A DNA stretch of 64,000 nucleotides from Alphaproteobacteria bacterium (GTDB taxonomy: Bacteria > Pseudomonadota > Alphaproteobacteria > GCA-2731375). The position numbers and the translations under genes are program-made. The notes beneath the pieces were generated by a model that saw only the letters and a program-made list of their open reading frames with translations, had not been told where the DNA came from and searched no databases. The stretch covers positions 30,060 through 94,059 of the forward strand of contig JASLMY010000002.1 of assembly GCA_030746295.1 (NCBI GenBank), written 5' to 3'. Positions 18,477-26,264 of the stretch are shown one piece after another; the first letter of the stretch is position 1; every line of letters starts with the position of its first letter.

Positions 18477-19988
18477 ATGAGCGACGCGGCAGCCGCACCG
18501 GTCGAATTGTCGGCCTTTCGCCGGACGATGATCCTGTTCGTGCTGACGACGGCGGTGGCGCTCTACGCCATGACCATCACCATCGCCAACGTCTCCTTGC
18601 CGCAGATGCAGGGCGCGCTCTCGGCGACGCAGGACCAGATCGCCTGGGTGGTGACTTTCAACATCGTCGCCACCGCCGTCGCCACGCCCTTGACCGGCTG
18701 GCTCGCGGCCCGCTTCGGGCGGCGCAACGTCATGGTCTTCGGGCTTTTGGGCTTCACTCTCTCGACCTTGCTCTGCGGCCTGGCGACGGGGCTCGTGGAG
18801 CTCGTGATCTATCGCATCATGCAGGGCGCCTTCGGCGCCCCGCTGGCGCCCTTGAGCCAGGCCATCGTCCTCGACACCTTCCCCAAGGAGCGCCACGGCA
18901 CCGTCACCGCGGTCTTCGGCATGGGCGTGGTGCTGGGCCCGATCGTGGCCCCCACCTTGGGCGGCTACTTGAGCGAGGCCTACAGCTGGCGCTGGGTCTT
19001 CTTCATGGTGGTGCCGCTGGGCGTCCTCAGCTTCCTCGGCATCTGGGTCTTCATCTGGGACCGACTGGAGGCGACCCGGGTCCGGCTCGACTGGACCGGA
19101 TTTTTGGCCCTGGCCCTCGCCATCGCCTGCTTCCAATTGATGCTGGACCGCGGCGAGCGCAACGACTGGCTGGAGGCGACCGAGATCGTGCTGGAGGCCT
19201 CGGTCGCCCTCGTCGCCTTCTACATCTTCATCGTCCACAGCCTGACCAAGGACGCCCCCTTTCTCAATCCACGCCTGCTGCTGGACCGCAACTTCGCCGT
19301 CGGCCTGCTGCTGACGGTCATCTTCGGAATGTTGAACGTGACCCCGATGGTGCTGCTGCCGCCACTGCTGCAGACCTTGAAGGGCTATCCGGATTCGATC
19401 ATCGGCTTGCTGTTGGGCGCGCGCGCCATCGGCACCCTTCTGGGTTTCTTCATCATCCTCTTCGGCAACCGCCTGGACCCCCGGATCTGGCTCGTCCTGG
19501 GTTTCGGCAGCCAGGGCTTGGCCGGCTTCGCCATGGCCCAGTTCGACCTCAACGTCTCGACCTTCGATGTCGCCTGGACCAGTGCCTTGCAAGGCCTCGG
19601 CGTCGGCTTCCTTTGGGTGCCGCTGACGCTCGTCACCTTCGCCACCCTCAACCCGCGCCACCTGCCCGAGGGCATGGCGGTCTTTCATCTATTGCGCAAC
19701 ATCGGCTCGTCGATCCACATCTCGCTGTCGGTGGCGCTGGTGCTGCACATGGCCAAGGTGAACTACGCCGGCCTCGCCGAGCACATCTCACCCTACAACG
19801 AGACGCTGAGCTACGGTTCGGCGCTCGGCCTGTGGAACCCCGAGAGCGTCCGCGGCCTGGCGGCGATCGGCGGCGAGGTGCAGCGCCAGGCGGCGATGAT
19901 CGGCTATATCAACGCCTTCTACATGTACGCGCTGACCGCATTGGCGGTGGCGCCCCTGATCCTGCTGGTCGGCAAGGTACGCCGCTAG
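18477..19988 (+). CDS. DHA2-family major facilitator efflux transporter (EmrB-like)
   Basis: A 503-residue inner-membrane protein with about 14 hydrophobic segments. The MFS motif between helices 2 and 3 reads GWLAARFGRRNV, and the antiporter motif C region is GMGVVLGPIVAPTLGGYLSE, as in EmrB/QacA drug:proton antiporters. No EmrA-type membrane fusion partner is adjacent, so it works alone or with a distant partner. Its substrate is unknown. Confidence 0.9.
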   Translation: MSDAAAAPVELSAFRRTMILFVLTTAVALYAMTITIANVSLPQMQGALSATQDQIAWVVTFNIVATAVATPLTGWLAARFGRRNVMVFGLLGFTLSTLLCGLATGLVELVIYRIMQGAFGAPLAPLSQAIVLDTFPKERHGTVTAVFGMGVVLGPIVAPTLGGYLSEAYSWRWVFFMVVPLGVLSFLGIWVFIWDRLEATRVRLDWTGFLALALAIACFQLMLDRGERNDWLEATEIVLEASVALVAFYIFIVHSLTKDAPFLNPRLLLDRNFAVGLLLTVIFGMLNVTPMVLLPPLLQTLKGYPDSIIGLLLGARAIGTLLGFFIILFGNRLDPRIWLVLGFGSQGLAGFAMAQFDLNVSTFDVAWTSALQGLGVGFLWVPLTLVTFATLNPRHLPEGMAVFHLLRNIGSSIHISLSVALVLHMAKVNYAGLAEHISPYNETLSYGSALGLWNPESVRGLAAIGGEVQRQAAMIGYINAFYMYALTALAVAPLILLVGKVRR

Positions 19989-20029
19989 TAGCGTTCTGAG
20001 CCGTCGCCCACGCCTCGGGAGGAAACGTC

Positions 20030-21733
20030 GTGCGCCAGTTCCTGTTCGCCCTAACTCTCACGCTGCCGGCGCTGGCCGGGGCCGAGGCCGCCGAGCGGCG
20101 CCATGAGATCTTCCACCCCGTCGGCGCGAAGCACGGCATGGTGGCGAGCCAGGAGGCGCGCGCGACCCGGATCGGCGTCGAGGTCCTGCGCCAGGGCGGC
20201 AACGCGGTCGACGCCGCGGTCGCGGTCGGCTTCGCGCTCGCCGTCACGCTGCCCAACGCCGGCAACCTCGGCGGCGGCGGCTTCATGCTGATCCACGACG
20301 CCGCCAAGGGCGAAACCGTGGCGATCGACTACCGAGGGACGGCACCGGCGGCCGCCAGCGCCGATATGTTCCTGGATACGGCCGGCAAGGTCGACAAGAA
20401 GAAGGCCCGCTTCAGCCACCACAGCGTCGGCGTGCCGGGCACGGTGGCGGGCCTGGCACTGGCGCTGGAGCGTCACGGCACGTGGCCCTTGGCCCGGGCG
20501 ATGGCGCCGGCGATGCGGTTGGCCGGGGCCGGCATCATCGTCGATCCGGCGCTCGCCCGCTCGCTGAAACGGGGCGCGAAACGGCTTGGCCGGTGGCCGG
20601 CGAGCCGTGCCATCTTTCTCGACGGCGAGGGCCGCCCCTGGCCCGCGGGCGCGAAGCTGCGACAGGGCGACCTCGCCCGCTCGTTGCGGGCGATTGCCGC
20701 CGAAGGTCCCAAAGCCTTCTATGAGGGCTGGATCGCCGACGGCATCGCGGCCGAGATGGCGGCGAACGGCGGGCCGATGACCAAGGCCGACCTCGCCGCT
20801 TACCGGGCCGTCGTCCGCGCCCCCGTCACCGGCAGCTATCGCGGCTACGAGATCCGCTCGATGCCGCCGCCGAGCTCGGGCGGCGTGCACTTGGTGCAGA
20901 TCTTGAACCTGCTGGAGGGCTATCCCCTCGGCCAGCTCGGCGCTGGCGGGGCCGAGAGCATTCACCTGATGGCGGAGGCGATGAAGCTCGCCTATGCCGA
21001 CCGCAGCCAACATCTGGGCGATCCCGACCACTGGCGGGTGCCGATCCGGGGCCTGACCTCGAAAGCCTACGCGGCGGCCCTGGCGGAGGGCATCGACCCC
21101 TCCCGGGCGCGGCCGGCGACGGAGATCGCGCCCGGCAAGCCCCAGCCCTACGAGAGCGCCCAGACGACGCATTTCTCGGTCATGGACGGGGCCGGCAACG
21201 TCGTCTCCAACACCACGACGCTCAACTTCGGCTACGGCACCGGCATCGTCGCCGCCGGCACGGGCATCCTGCTCAACAACGAGATGGACGACTTCTCGGC
21301 CAAGCCCGGCGTGCCCAACGCCTACGGCCTGGTCGGCGGGGCGGCGAACGCGATTGCCGCCGGCAAGCGGCCCTTGAGCTCGATGACGCCGACGATTCTG
21401 TTCCGCGACGGCAAGCCCTGGCTCGCCACCGGCAGCCCCGGCGGCAGCCGCATCATCACCACGGTGCTGCAGGTGATCCTCAACATGGTCGACCATGAGA
21501 TGAACATCGCCGCCGCCACCGCCGCACCCCGCGTCCACCACCAGTGGCTGCCCGACGAGATCCGCATCGAGACCGGGATCAGCCCCGACACGGTCCGCCT
21601 CCTCGAAGCCAAGGGCCACAAGGTCGTGGTCAAGCGGGCGATGGGCAGCACCCAGTCGATCGTCGCCACCGCCAACGGCTTCGAAGGCGCCTCCGACCCC
21701 CGCCGCCCCGGCGCCTTGACGCTCGGCTACTGA
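20030..21733 (+). CDS. ggt: Gamma-glutamyltransferase
   Basis: A 567-residue periplasmic Ntn-hydrolase that cleaves glutathione and other gamma-glutamyl compounds. Residues 1-21 form a signal peptide (LFALTLTLPALAGAEA). The proenzyme self-cleaves before Thr379 in SAQTTHFSVMDGAGN, making large and small subunits. GNLGGGGFMLIHDA and GSPGGSRIITTVLQ are family blocks. GGAGGAAAC precedes the GTG start. No operon partner is evident. Confidence 0.95.
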   Translation: MRQFLFALTLTLPALAGAEAAERRHEIFHPVGAKHGMVASQEARATRIGVEVLRQGGNAVDAAVAVGFALAVTLPNAGNLGGGGFMLIHDAAKGETVAIDYRGTAPAAASADMFLDTAGKVDKKKARFSHHSVGVPGTVAGLALALERHGTWPLARAMAPAMRLAGAGIIVDPALARSLKRGAKRLGRWPASRAIFLDGEGRPWPAGAKLRQGDLARSLRAIAAEGPKAFYEGWIADGIAAEMAANGGPMTKADLAAYRAVVRAPVTGSYRGYEIRSMPPPSSGGVHLVQILNLLEGYPLGQLGAGGAESIHLMAEAMKLAYADRSQHLGDPDHWRVPIRGLTSKAYAAALAEGIDPSRARPATEIAPGKPQPYESAQTTHFSVMDGAGNVVSNTTTLNFGYGTGIVAAGTGILLNNEMDDFSAKPGVPNAYGLVGGAANAIAAGKRPLSSMTPTILFRDGKPWLATGSPGGSRIITTVLQVILNMVDHEMNIAAATAAPRVHHQWLPDEIRIETGISPDTVRLLEAKGHKVVVKRAMGSTQSIVATANGFEGASDPRRPGALTLGY

Positions 21734-21750
21734 GGGCGGACCAAGTCGGC

Positions 21751-22521
21751 TCAAATCGTCTCCGGCGCCGAGATCGGCTCGGCGTTGGCCGCAAGCCAGC
21801 GACGCAGGTCGGCGAAGTCGTCGAAGACCGCGTCGGCGCCGTCGTTGCCGGTGGCAATGGCGACGCCGTCATGGCGTTTTTGCAGCGTCACCATGCCGAT
21901 GGCCCGGCCGCCGGCGACGTCGGCGGCGGCATCATCGCCGATCATCCAGACCTCGGCGGGCGCCACCTGCAGCTTCGAGAGCGCCAGGCGGAAGGGCGCG
22001 AAGGCCGGCTTGTCGACGCCGGCCTCTTCCGAAGTGACGACGAAGTCGAAGCAGTCATCGAGGCCGAAGTAGATCAGTTTTCGGAACTGGATCTGCGAGG
22101 TGAGGTCAGTGATGATCGCGGTGGCGATGCCGGCGCTCCTGAGGTCGAGAACGAACTCCTTGACCTCCGGGAAGAGCTTGGAGGCGGCGAGGAAGCTGCG
22201 CCAATAGGTCTGCTCCAGATCGAGCGTCATCAGGAGCTGGGTCTTCATGCCCAAGAGCTCGATGGCGCGCTGGTAGTAGAGCAGCCGGCTGTGCGAGCTG
22301 GCGGTCTCGCCGAGCTGGCGCTTGACCGCCTCGCGGGCCTCGCCGAAGGCCTCGCGAAAGCGCCGCTCGTCGACGCCCAACAGCTTGCAGGCCTTGGCCT
22401 CGGCCGCCGCCAATGCGGCCCGGTGCGCCGGCTCGTAAGGGTAGAGCGTGTTGTCGGTATCGAATACGACGGCGCTGGGCGGACCCGCCAAGGCCCCGTC
22501 GCGCCGGATCTCTAACGCCAT
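21751..22521 (-). CDS. HAD superfamily hydrolase
   Basis: A 256-residue haloacid-dehalogenase-fold phosphatase. Motif I is DTDNTL with Asp21 and Asp23, motif II lies in IITDLTSQ, the motif III lysine is Lys171, and motif IV is IGDDAAAD around Asp196/Asp197. The alpha-helical cap (residues about 30-110) is like that of phosphoglycolate or pyrophosphatase-type members. It is last in the long minus-strand operon and overlaps the membrane glycosyltransferase-kinase gene by 10 nt, so it probably dephosphorylates an intermediate of that pathway. Confidence 0.85.
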   Translation of the reverse strand: MALEIRRDGALAGPPSAVVFDTDNTLYPYEPAHRAALAAAEAKACKLLGVDERRFREAFGEAREAVKRQLGETASSHSRLLYYQRAIELLGMKTQLLMTLDLEQTYWRSFLAASKLFPEVKEFVLDLRSAGIATAIITDLTSQIQFRKLIYFGLDDCFDFVVTSEEAGVDKPAFAPFRLALSKLQVAPAEVWMIGDDAAADVAGGRAIGMVTLQKRHDGVAIATGNDGADAVFDDFADLRRWLAANAEPISAPETI

Positions 22522-24599
22522 AGCCGCATCCTCAAGGCCTGATCGATCTGCACCAGCGAGATCAGCTGCATGATGCCCAGCATGTGCGGCCGCCAGGCCG
22601 GCGCCCGGTCCAGAAGCTCGTCCAGGTGCGGGATCAGGATGCCGGCGGCAAGGCGGACGTCGTCCGCTACCACCTCGCCCTCCACCATCAGCCGCACCAT
22701 CGTCCCCTCCTCCATGAGGTCGACGTCGAGGCGAAGCCCGCAGACCCCGATCAGGGTTCGCACCAAGGCCTCGTAGGAGACCCCGTGCCGCAGCACCGCC
22801 TCCAGCCGGAGCTGCGATTCGGCGAGCGGCTCGGGGCTCTCCAGCAGCTCCGGATTGATCGGCGCCAGGCGGAAGACGATGTCGGCATCGCGCGCCTGCG
22901 GCTCGATATAGCGCTCGGCGTCGGGGCGGCGGCGTTCGATGGCGGCGCTCACCTCGTCGGCCGTCTGGCCGCGCCGGCCGGTGTCGCGCGCCAGCTTCCA
23001 GTGCCGGCGCAAGCCCTCGTCGACCTCGAGAAAGATGCCGATGTCGAGCCGGGCCACCAGCTCGGGCGAATAGAGGGTGTGCAGGCCGGCGACGATGACG
23101 ACGTCGTTGGCGGCCAGCGGCTCGGGCAGGCTGAAACGGCCGCTGGCGTGGTCGTAGCGCCGGCCGCTGACGGTCTCGCCCTCGAAGAGCGCCACCACGT
23201 CGGCGGTAAAGCGAAGCAAGTCGTTGGCCCGGGGGTTGAGATGGGTCAGCGCCTTCCACATCGGCGCCTCGCGCTCCCACAGGTGATAGTCGTCGCCGGT
23301 GACGTGGACCACCGAGCGGTCGCCGAAGATGCCCGCCAACGCCAGCGCCAGCGTGCTCTTGCCGGTGCCGGAATCACCGCTGATGCCGATCCCGAGCGGC
23401 CGCCGGCCCAAGCGGTAGAAGTCGTTGCGGGCGATGCCGCGGCGAGACATCTGCAAGGCCAGGACGACGCCGGTGACGCTCATCAGCGTCAGCCAGAGCG
23501 AGCGCAGATGCGGCGACAACTGCTCGGCCAGCGCCAGCCCCTGGCTGGAGAGGTCGAGCGCCGCCAGGGGAATTGCCGCCCCCTGGCTGAAGAGCACGTG
23601 ATAGGGCAGCAGCAGGGCCGCGAAGATGCCGGTCAGGACCGCCGCCGGTGCCCCCATCTGCTGTTGATGCACGGCGAGGAAGGGGATCACCCAGAGATAC
23701 CAGCCGACCGAGGCCGGCGTCATCAGCACGACGACGAAGAAGGCGACGCCCAGGATCGCCACCAGCAGGTCGAAGTTTATCCGCCGCAGCCGCCAGGCCG
23801 CGTAAAGCACCAAGAGATAGACGAGCGGCGTCAGATAGATCCGGACGCCGCCGCCGAGCTCGACCGAGAGCTGATAGACCTTGGCGATCTCGGGGCTGCC
23901 GAAGGTCATGCTGACGAAGCCCGGCGACAGGAGATAGGGCAGCTCGACAACCAACAGGGCGAAGACGGCGGCGCTGACGAAGGGCACCGCCAGGTCCCGC
24001 AGGCGCTTGTTGTTCCAGAGATAGATGAGCAGCAGCGGTGCCGCCAGCAGCATCGACAGCTTGGCCGCGACGGCGAGCCCGATCGCCGCCCCTGCGGGCC
24101 GGGCCGCCTCGCGCTTGAGCAGGAGCAGCGACAGCATCATCAGCGCCAGCGGCACGAAGTCGGTCTGGCCGTGCCAATAGGTGACGTAGAGGGCGATCGG
24201 CGAAAGCCAGTAGTAGAGCATCAGGGGGCGCAGGCGATCCTCGTAGAGCCGCGCCAGGACCGCCAGGATGGCGAGATCGGCAGCCAAGAGCGAGAGCCGG
24301 AAGCCGATACCGGCGAAGATGTCGAGGCCCAGCACCCGATCCATGAGCGTGCCGACGAGGACCCCCGGCAGGTGCGCCAGGAACATCACCACGCCATAGG
24401 GAAAGGCCAGGGAATCGCCGCCGGCGGCGAGGTACGCGGTCCAGGGATCGAGCCCCGGCTGGGCGATCCAGAACTGGATGAAAGGCACGAACCAGGTCGT
24501 CTGCACCTCCGGCGCCACCAAAATCACCAGCGCCAGTTTCACGCCCAAGCCGGCGCGGAAGAGCGGCTGCCGCCAGAGCTGTCGCGCCGTTAGAGCCAA
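22512..24599 (-). CDS. Membrane glycosyltransferase (GT-C/GT87-like) fused to a uridine-kinase-like P-loop domain
   Basis: A 695-residue two-part protein. Residues about 1-380 form a polytopic membrane domain with roughly ten hydrophobic segments, like GT87-type polyprenol-linked glycosyltransferases (YWLSPIALYVTYWHGQTDF is typical). Residues about 395-600 resemble uridine kinase/phosphoribulokinase: Walker A GDSGTGKS at 408-415, then VTGDDYHLWER and IVAGLHTLYSPELV. A C-terminal tail of about 90 residues is unassigned. The kinase would face the cytoplasm and might phosphorylate a lipid-linked or soluble sugar or polyol. No frameshift is needed; the fusion is one continuous frame. It overlaps both neighbours by 10 nt. 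Confidence 0.8.
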   Translation of the reverse strand: MALTARQLWRQPLFRAGLGVKLALVILVAPEVQTTWFVPFIQFWIAQPGLDPWTAYLAAGGDSLAFPYGVVMFLAHLPGVLVGTLMDRVLGLDIFAGIGFRLSLLAADLAILAVLARLYEDRLRPLMLYYWLSPIALYVTYWHGQTDFVPLALMMLSLLLLKREAARPAGAAIGLAVAAKLSMLLAAPLLLIYLWNNKRLRDLAVPFVSAAVFALLVVELPYLLSPGFVSMTFGSPEIAKVYQLSVELGGGVRIYLTPLVYLLVLYAAWRLRRINFDLLVAILGVAFFVVVLMTPASVGWYLWVIPFLAVHQQQMGAPAAVLTGIFAALLLPYHVLFSQGAAIPLAALDLSSQGLALAEQLSPHLRSLWLTLMSVTGVVLALQMSRRGIARNDFYRLGRRPLGIGISGDSGTGKSTLALALAGIFGDRSVVHVTGDDYHLWEREAPMWKALTHLNPRANDLLRFTADVVALFEGETVSGRRYDHASGRFSLPEPLAANDVVIVAGLHTLYSPELVARLDIGIFLEVDEGLRRHWKLARDTGRRGQTADEVSAAIERRRPDAERYIEPQARDADIVFRLAPINPELLESPEPLAESQLRLEAVLRHGVSYEALVRTLIGVCGLRLDVDLMEEGTMVRLMVEGEVVADDVRLAAGILIPHLDELLDRAPAWRPHMLGIMQLISLVQIDQALRMRLWR

Positions 24600-25177
24600 C
24601 GTTCCGGGGTCTTGCTGCAGACGGCATCGAAGGCGATGCCGAGACCGTCGATGGTCCGGCGCATGGCCTCGATCTCAGCTTCGGCGTCGCGGCCTTGGAG
24701 CTCGGGCGAGACCAGGCAGAGCTTGAAGCCGGCCGCCTTCAGCCGGCGAGCATCCGTTGCCTCGAGCGGGAAGCGGGTGAAGCAGTCGACCCAGACCCAG
24801 TCGATCCGGCCGGCGAGCGAGAGGGCGGTGTCGACGGTCTCGAATTCGGAGACCCGAACGGCACACCGGCTCTCGCCGCGATTCGCAGTGCGGACGAGGA
24901 ACGGGAACGACTGGTCGAGAAAGAAGAAATCCTCAATGCCGCGGGCCGCCATCAGCGCCAGCAGGCGGTCTTCCAGGCCTTCCTCCTTGACGTTCAAGAT
25001 CAGAAAGCGGTGTCGGTAGACTTCGAGCCAAGCCTCGAACAACTCACCGTCTTGAAAGGGGTCGTGGTGGATGATCAGGTCGGGGCCGCGGCTTCGGATA
25101 TCGACCTCGACACCCCACTCGGCGGGTGTCGCCGCCAGCTCGGCAGGCGTGTTGCGGCGGTGCCGGATCAGGATCAT
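24590..25177 (-). CDS. Glycerophosphodiester phosphodiesterase-like protein
   Basis: A 195-residue protein, short for the GDPD family (usually 240 or more), but keeping its metal and catalytic signature in order: His6-Arg7 in IRHRRN, Glu24/Asp26 in VEVDIR, and His37-His38-Asp39 in IIHHDPF. There is no signal peptide, so it is cytosolic. In this operon it may hydrolyse or bind a phosphodiester intermediate rather than degrade phospholipid. It overlaps the GT2 gene by 4 nt and the glycosyltransferase-kinase gene by 10 nt. Confidence 0.7.
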   Translation of the reverse strand: MILIRHRRNTPAELAATPAEWGVEVDIRSRGPDLIIHHDPFQDGELFEAWLEVYRHRFLILNVKEEGLEDRLLALMAARGIEDFFFLDQSFPFLVRTANRGESRCAVRVSEFETVDTALSLAGRIDWVWVDCFTRFPLEATDARRLKAAGFKLCLVSPELQGRDAEAEIEAMRRTIDGLGIAFDAVCSKTPERWL

Positions 25178-25887
25178 GCGGGCCCCTTCAAGCGACGGCG
25201 CAAGTCGAGGCTATAGCGCATGGTGCGTTTGATAAAGCGGAGCTTGGCGCGCCAGTCCACGTTCCAATGCGAGACGCCGTGCGCCCGCTCGCCGAACCGA
25301 ACCGGGAACCGGGCCACGCGGAGGCCCTGCACCTTGGCCTGGTAGTAGGCGTAGAGGTCGAGCGAGAAGTCGTCCGGCGGATGATCCCAAGTCTCGAAGA
25401 AAGCCCGCGGGAAGATCGTCGGCTGGGCGTTGATGTCCCACATCGGCCGGCCCAGCAGCAGGGTCTCGAAGCCGGCCATGCCGGCGGTGAAGACGACGTC
25501 GGCGAGCGGCCGGCCGTAGCGCCGCCCCTTGACGAAGAGGCGGCCCGGTGCGGCCGCCGCCTCGAAGAGGGCGAGGCCCGAAAGCGCATCGCCCGGGTCG
25601 GTCTGCAAATCCGCGTGCGTCCAGGCCAGCAGCTCGCCCCGGGCGGCGGCGAGACCGGCCAGGATGCCGTGGCCGTAGCCCCGGTTGACCTCGACCCGGA
25701 CGGTCTCGAGATAGGCGCGGCCGGCGGCGGCTTCGGCCAAGAGGGCTGGGCTCTCGTCGTCGGAGCCGTTGTCGACCAGCACGACCTCGACGTCATCGCA
25801 ACCCATCACCTCGTCGAGCCGGCCCAACAGGAGCGGCAGGTTGGCCGCCTCGTTGTAGCAGGGGATGACGAGCGACAGCGCCGTCAT
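25174..25887 (-). CDS. Family 2 glycosyltransferase
   Basis: A 237-residue GT-A fold transferase. LSLVIPCYNEAANLPLL opens the nucleotide-sugar domain, VVLVDNGSDDES is the first aspartate motif, and LAWTHADLQTDPGD carries the DxD-like metal site. No transmembrane anchor is evident at the C-terminus. It resembles dolichol-phosphate mannosyltransferase-type enzymes that load a sugar onto a polyprenyl phosphate. ATG 25887 overlaps the GtrA stop by 4 nt, so the pair is translationally coupled. Confidence 0.9.
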   Translation of the reverse strand: MTALSLVIPCYNEAANLPLLLGRLDEVMGCDDVEVVLVDNGSDDESPALLAEAAAGRAYLETVRVEVNRGYGHGILAGLAAARGELLAWTHADLQTDPGDALSGLALFEAAAAPGRLFVKGRRYGRPLADVVFTAGMAGFETLLLGRPMWDINAQPTIFPRAFFETWDHPPDDFSLDLYAYYQAKVQGLRVARFPVRFGERAHGVSHWNVDWRAKLRFIKRTMRYSLDLRRRLKGPA

Positions 25888-26264
25888 GGCCGGAAGACGA
25901 TGAATTTCATGCCGACGAAGTTCAAGCTGGCCGAGACCCCGGTGGCGACGACGAAGGCGAAGCCGAGGCCCGGCGTCGAGACCCCGACGAGCGCGACCAC
26001 GGCGGCGTTGACGCCGACATTGATCACCAGCGTCGTCAGGTAGAGCGCGAGGAAGTGCCAGAACCGACCCTGAGTGCCGGCGGCATCGAAGGTCCAGAAG
26101 CGGTTCGCCAGGTAGGCGAAGAAGGTGCCGGCGACGAAACCCAGCCCCTTGGCCGGATCGATCGGCAGCCCGAGCGCGAGGCAAAGGGTATAGGTGGCGA
26201 AGTCGACCAGCACCGTCGTCGAGCCGACGATGAGGAAGCGGCGGAGCTGCACCGAGGTGCTCAA
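25884..26264 (-). CDS. GtrA family membrane protein
   Basis: A 126-residue protein with four transmembrane helices, including FLIVGSTTVLVDFATYTLCLAL, then KGLGFVAGTFFAYLANRFWTF, a signature of GtrA proteins that help move polyprenyl-linked sugars across the inner membrane. I start at TTG 26264 because it overlaps the preceding TGA as TTGA and GGGAGCG lies upstream; GTG 26252 is a second choice. It sits between the double nucleotidyltransferase and the GT2, the usual GtrA context. Confidence 0.85.
   Translation of the reverse strand: MSTSVQLRRFLIVGSTTVLVDFATYTLCLALGLPIDPAKGLGFVAGTFFAYLANRFWTFDAAGTQGRFWHFLALYLTTLVINVGVNAAVVALVGVSTPGLGFAFVVATGVSASLNFVGMKFIVFRP

Noticed and set aside
16829..18478. 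Minus-strand open frame opposite fabB and fabI
   Set aside because: It lies entirely antisense to two well-identified genes and lacks any recognisable motif.
22584..24593. Long plus-strand open frame opposite the glycosyltransferase-kinase fusion
   Set aside because: Low-complexity Gln/Arg/Asp composition and no ribosome-binding site; the opposite strand has clear membrane helices and a Walker A motif.
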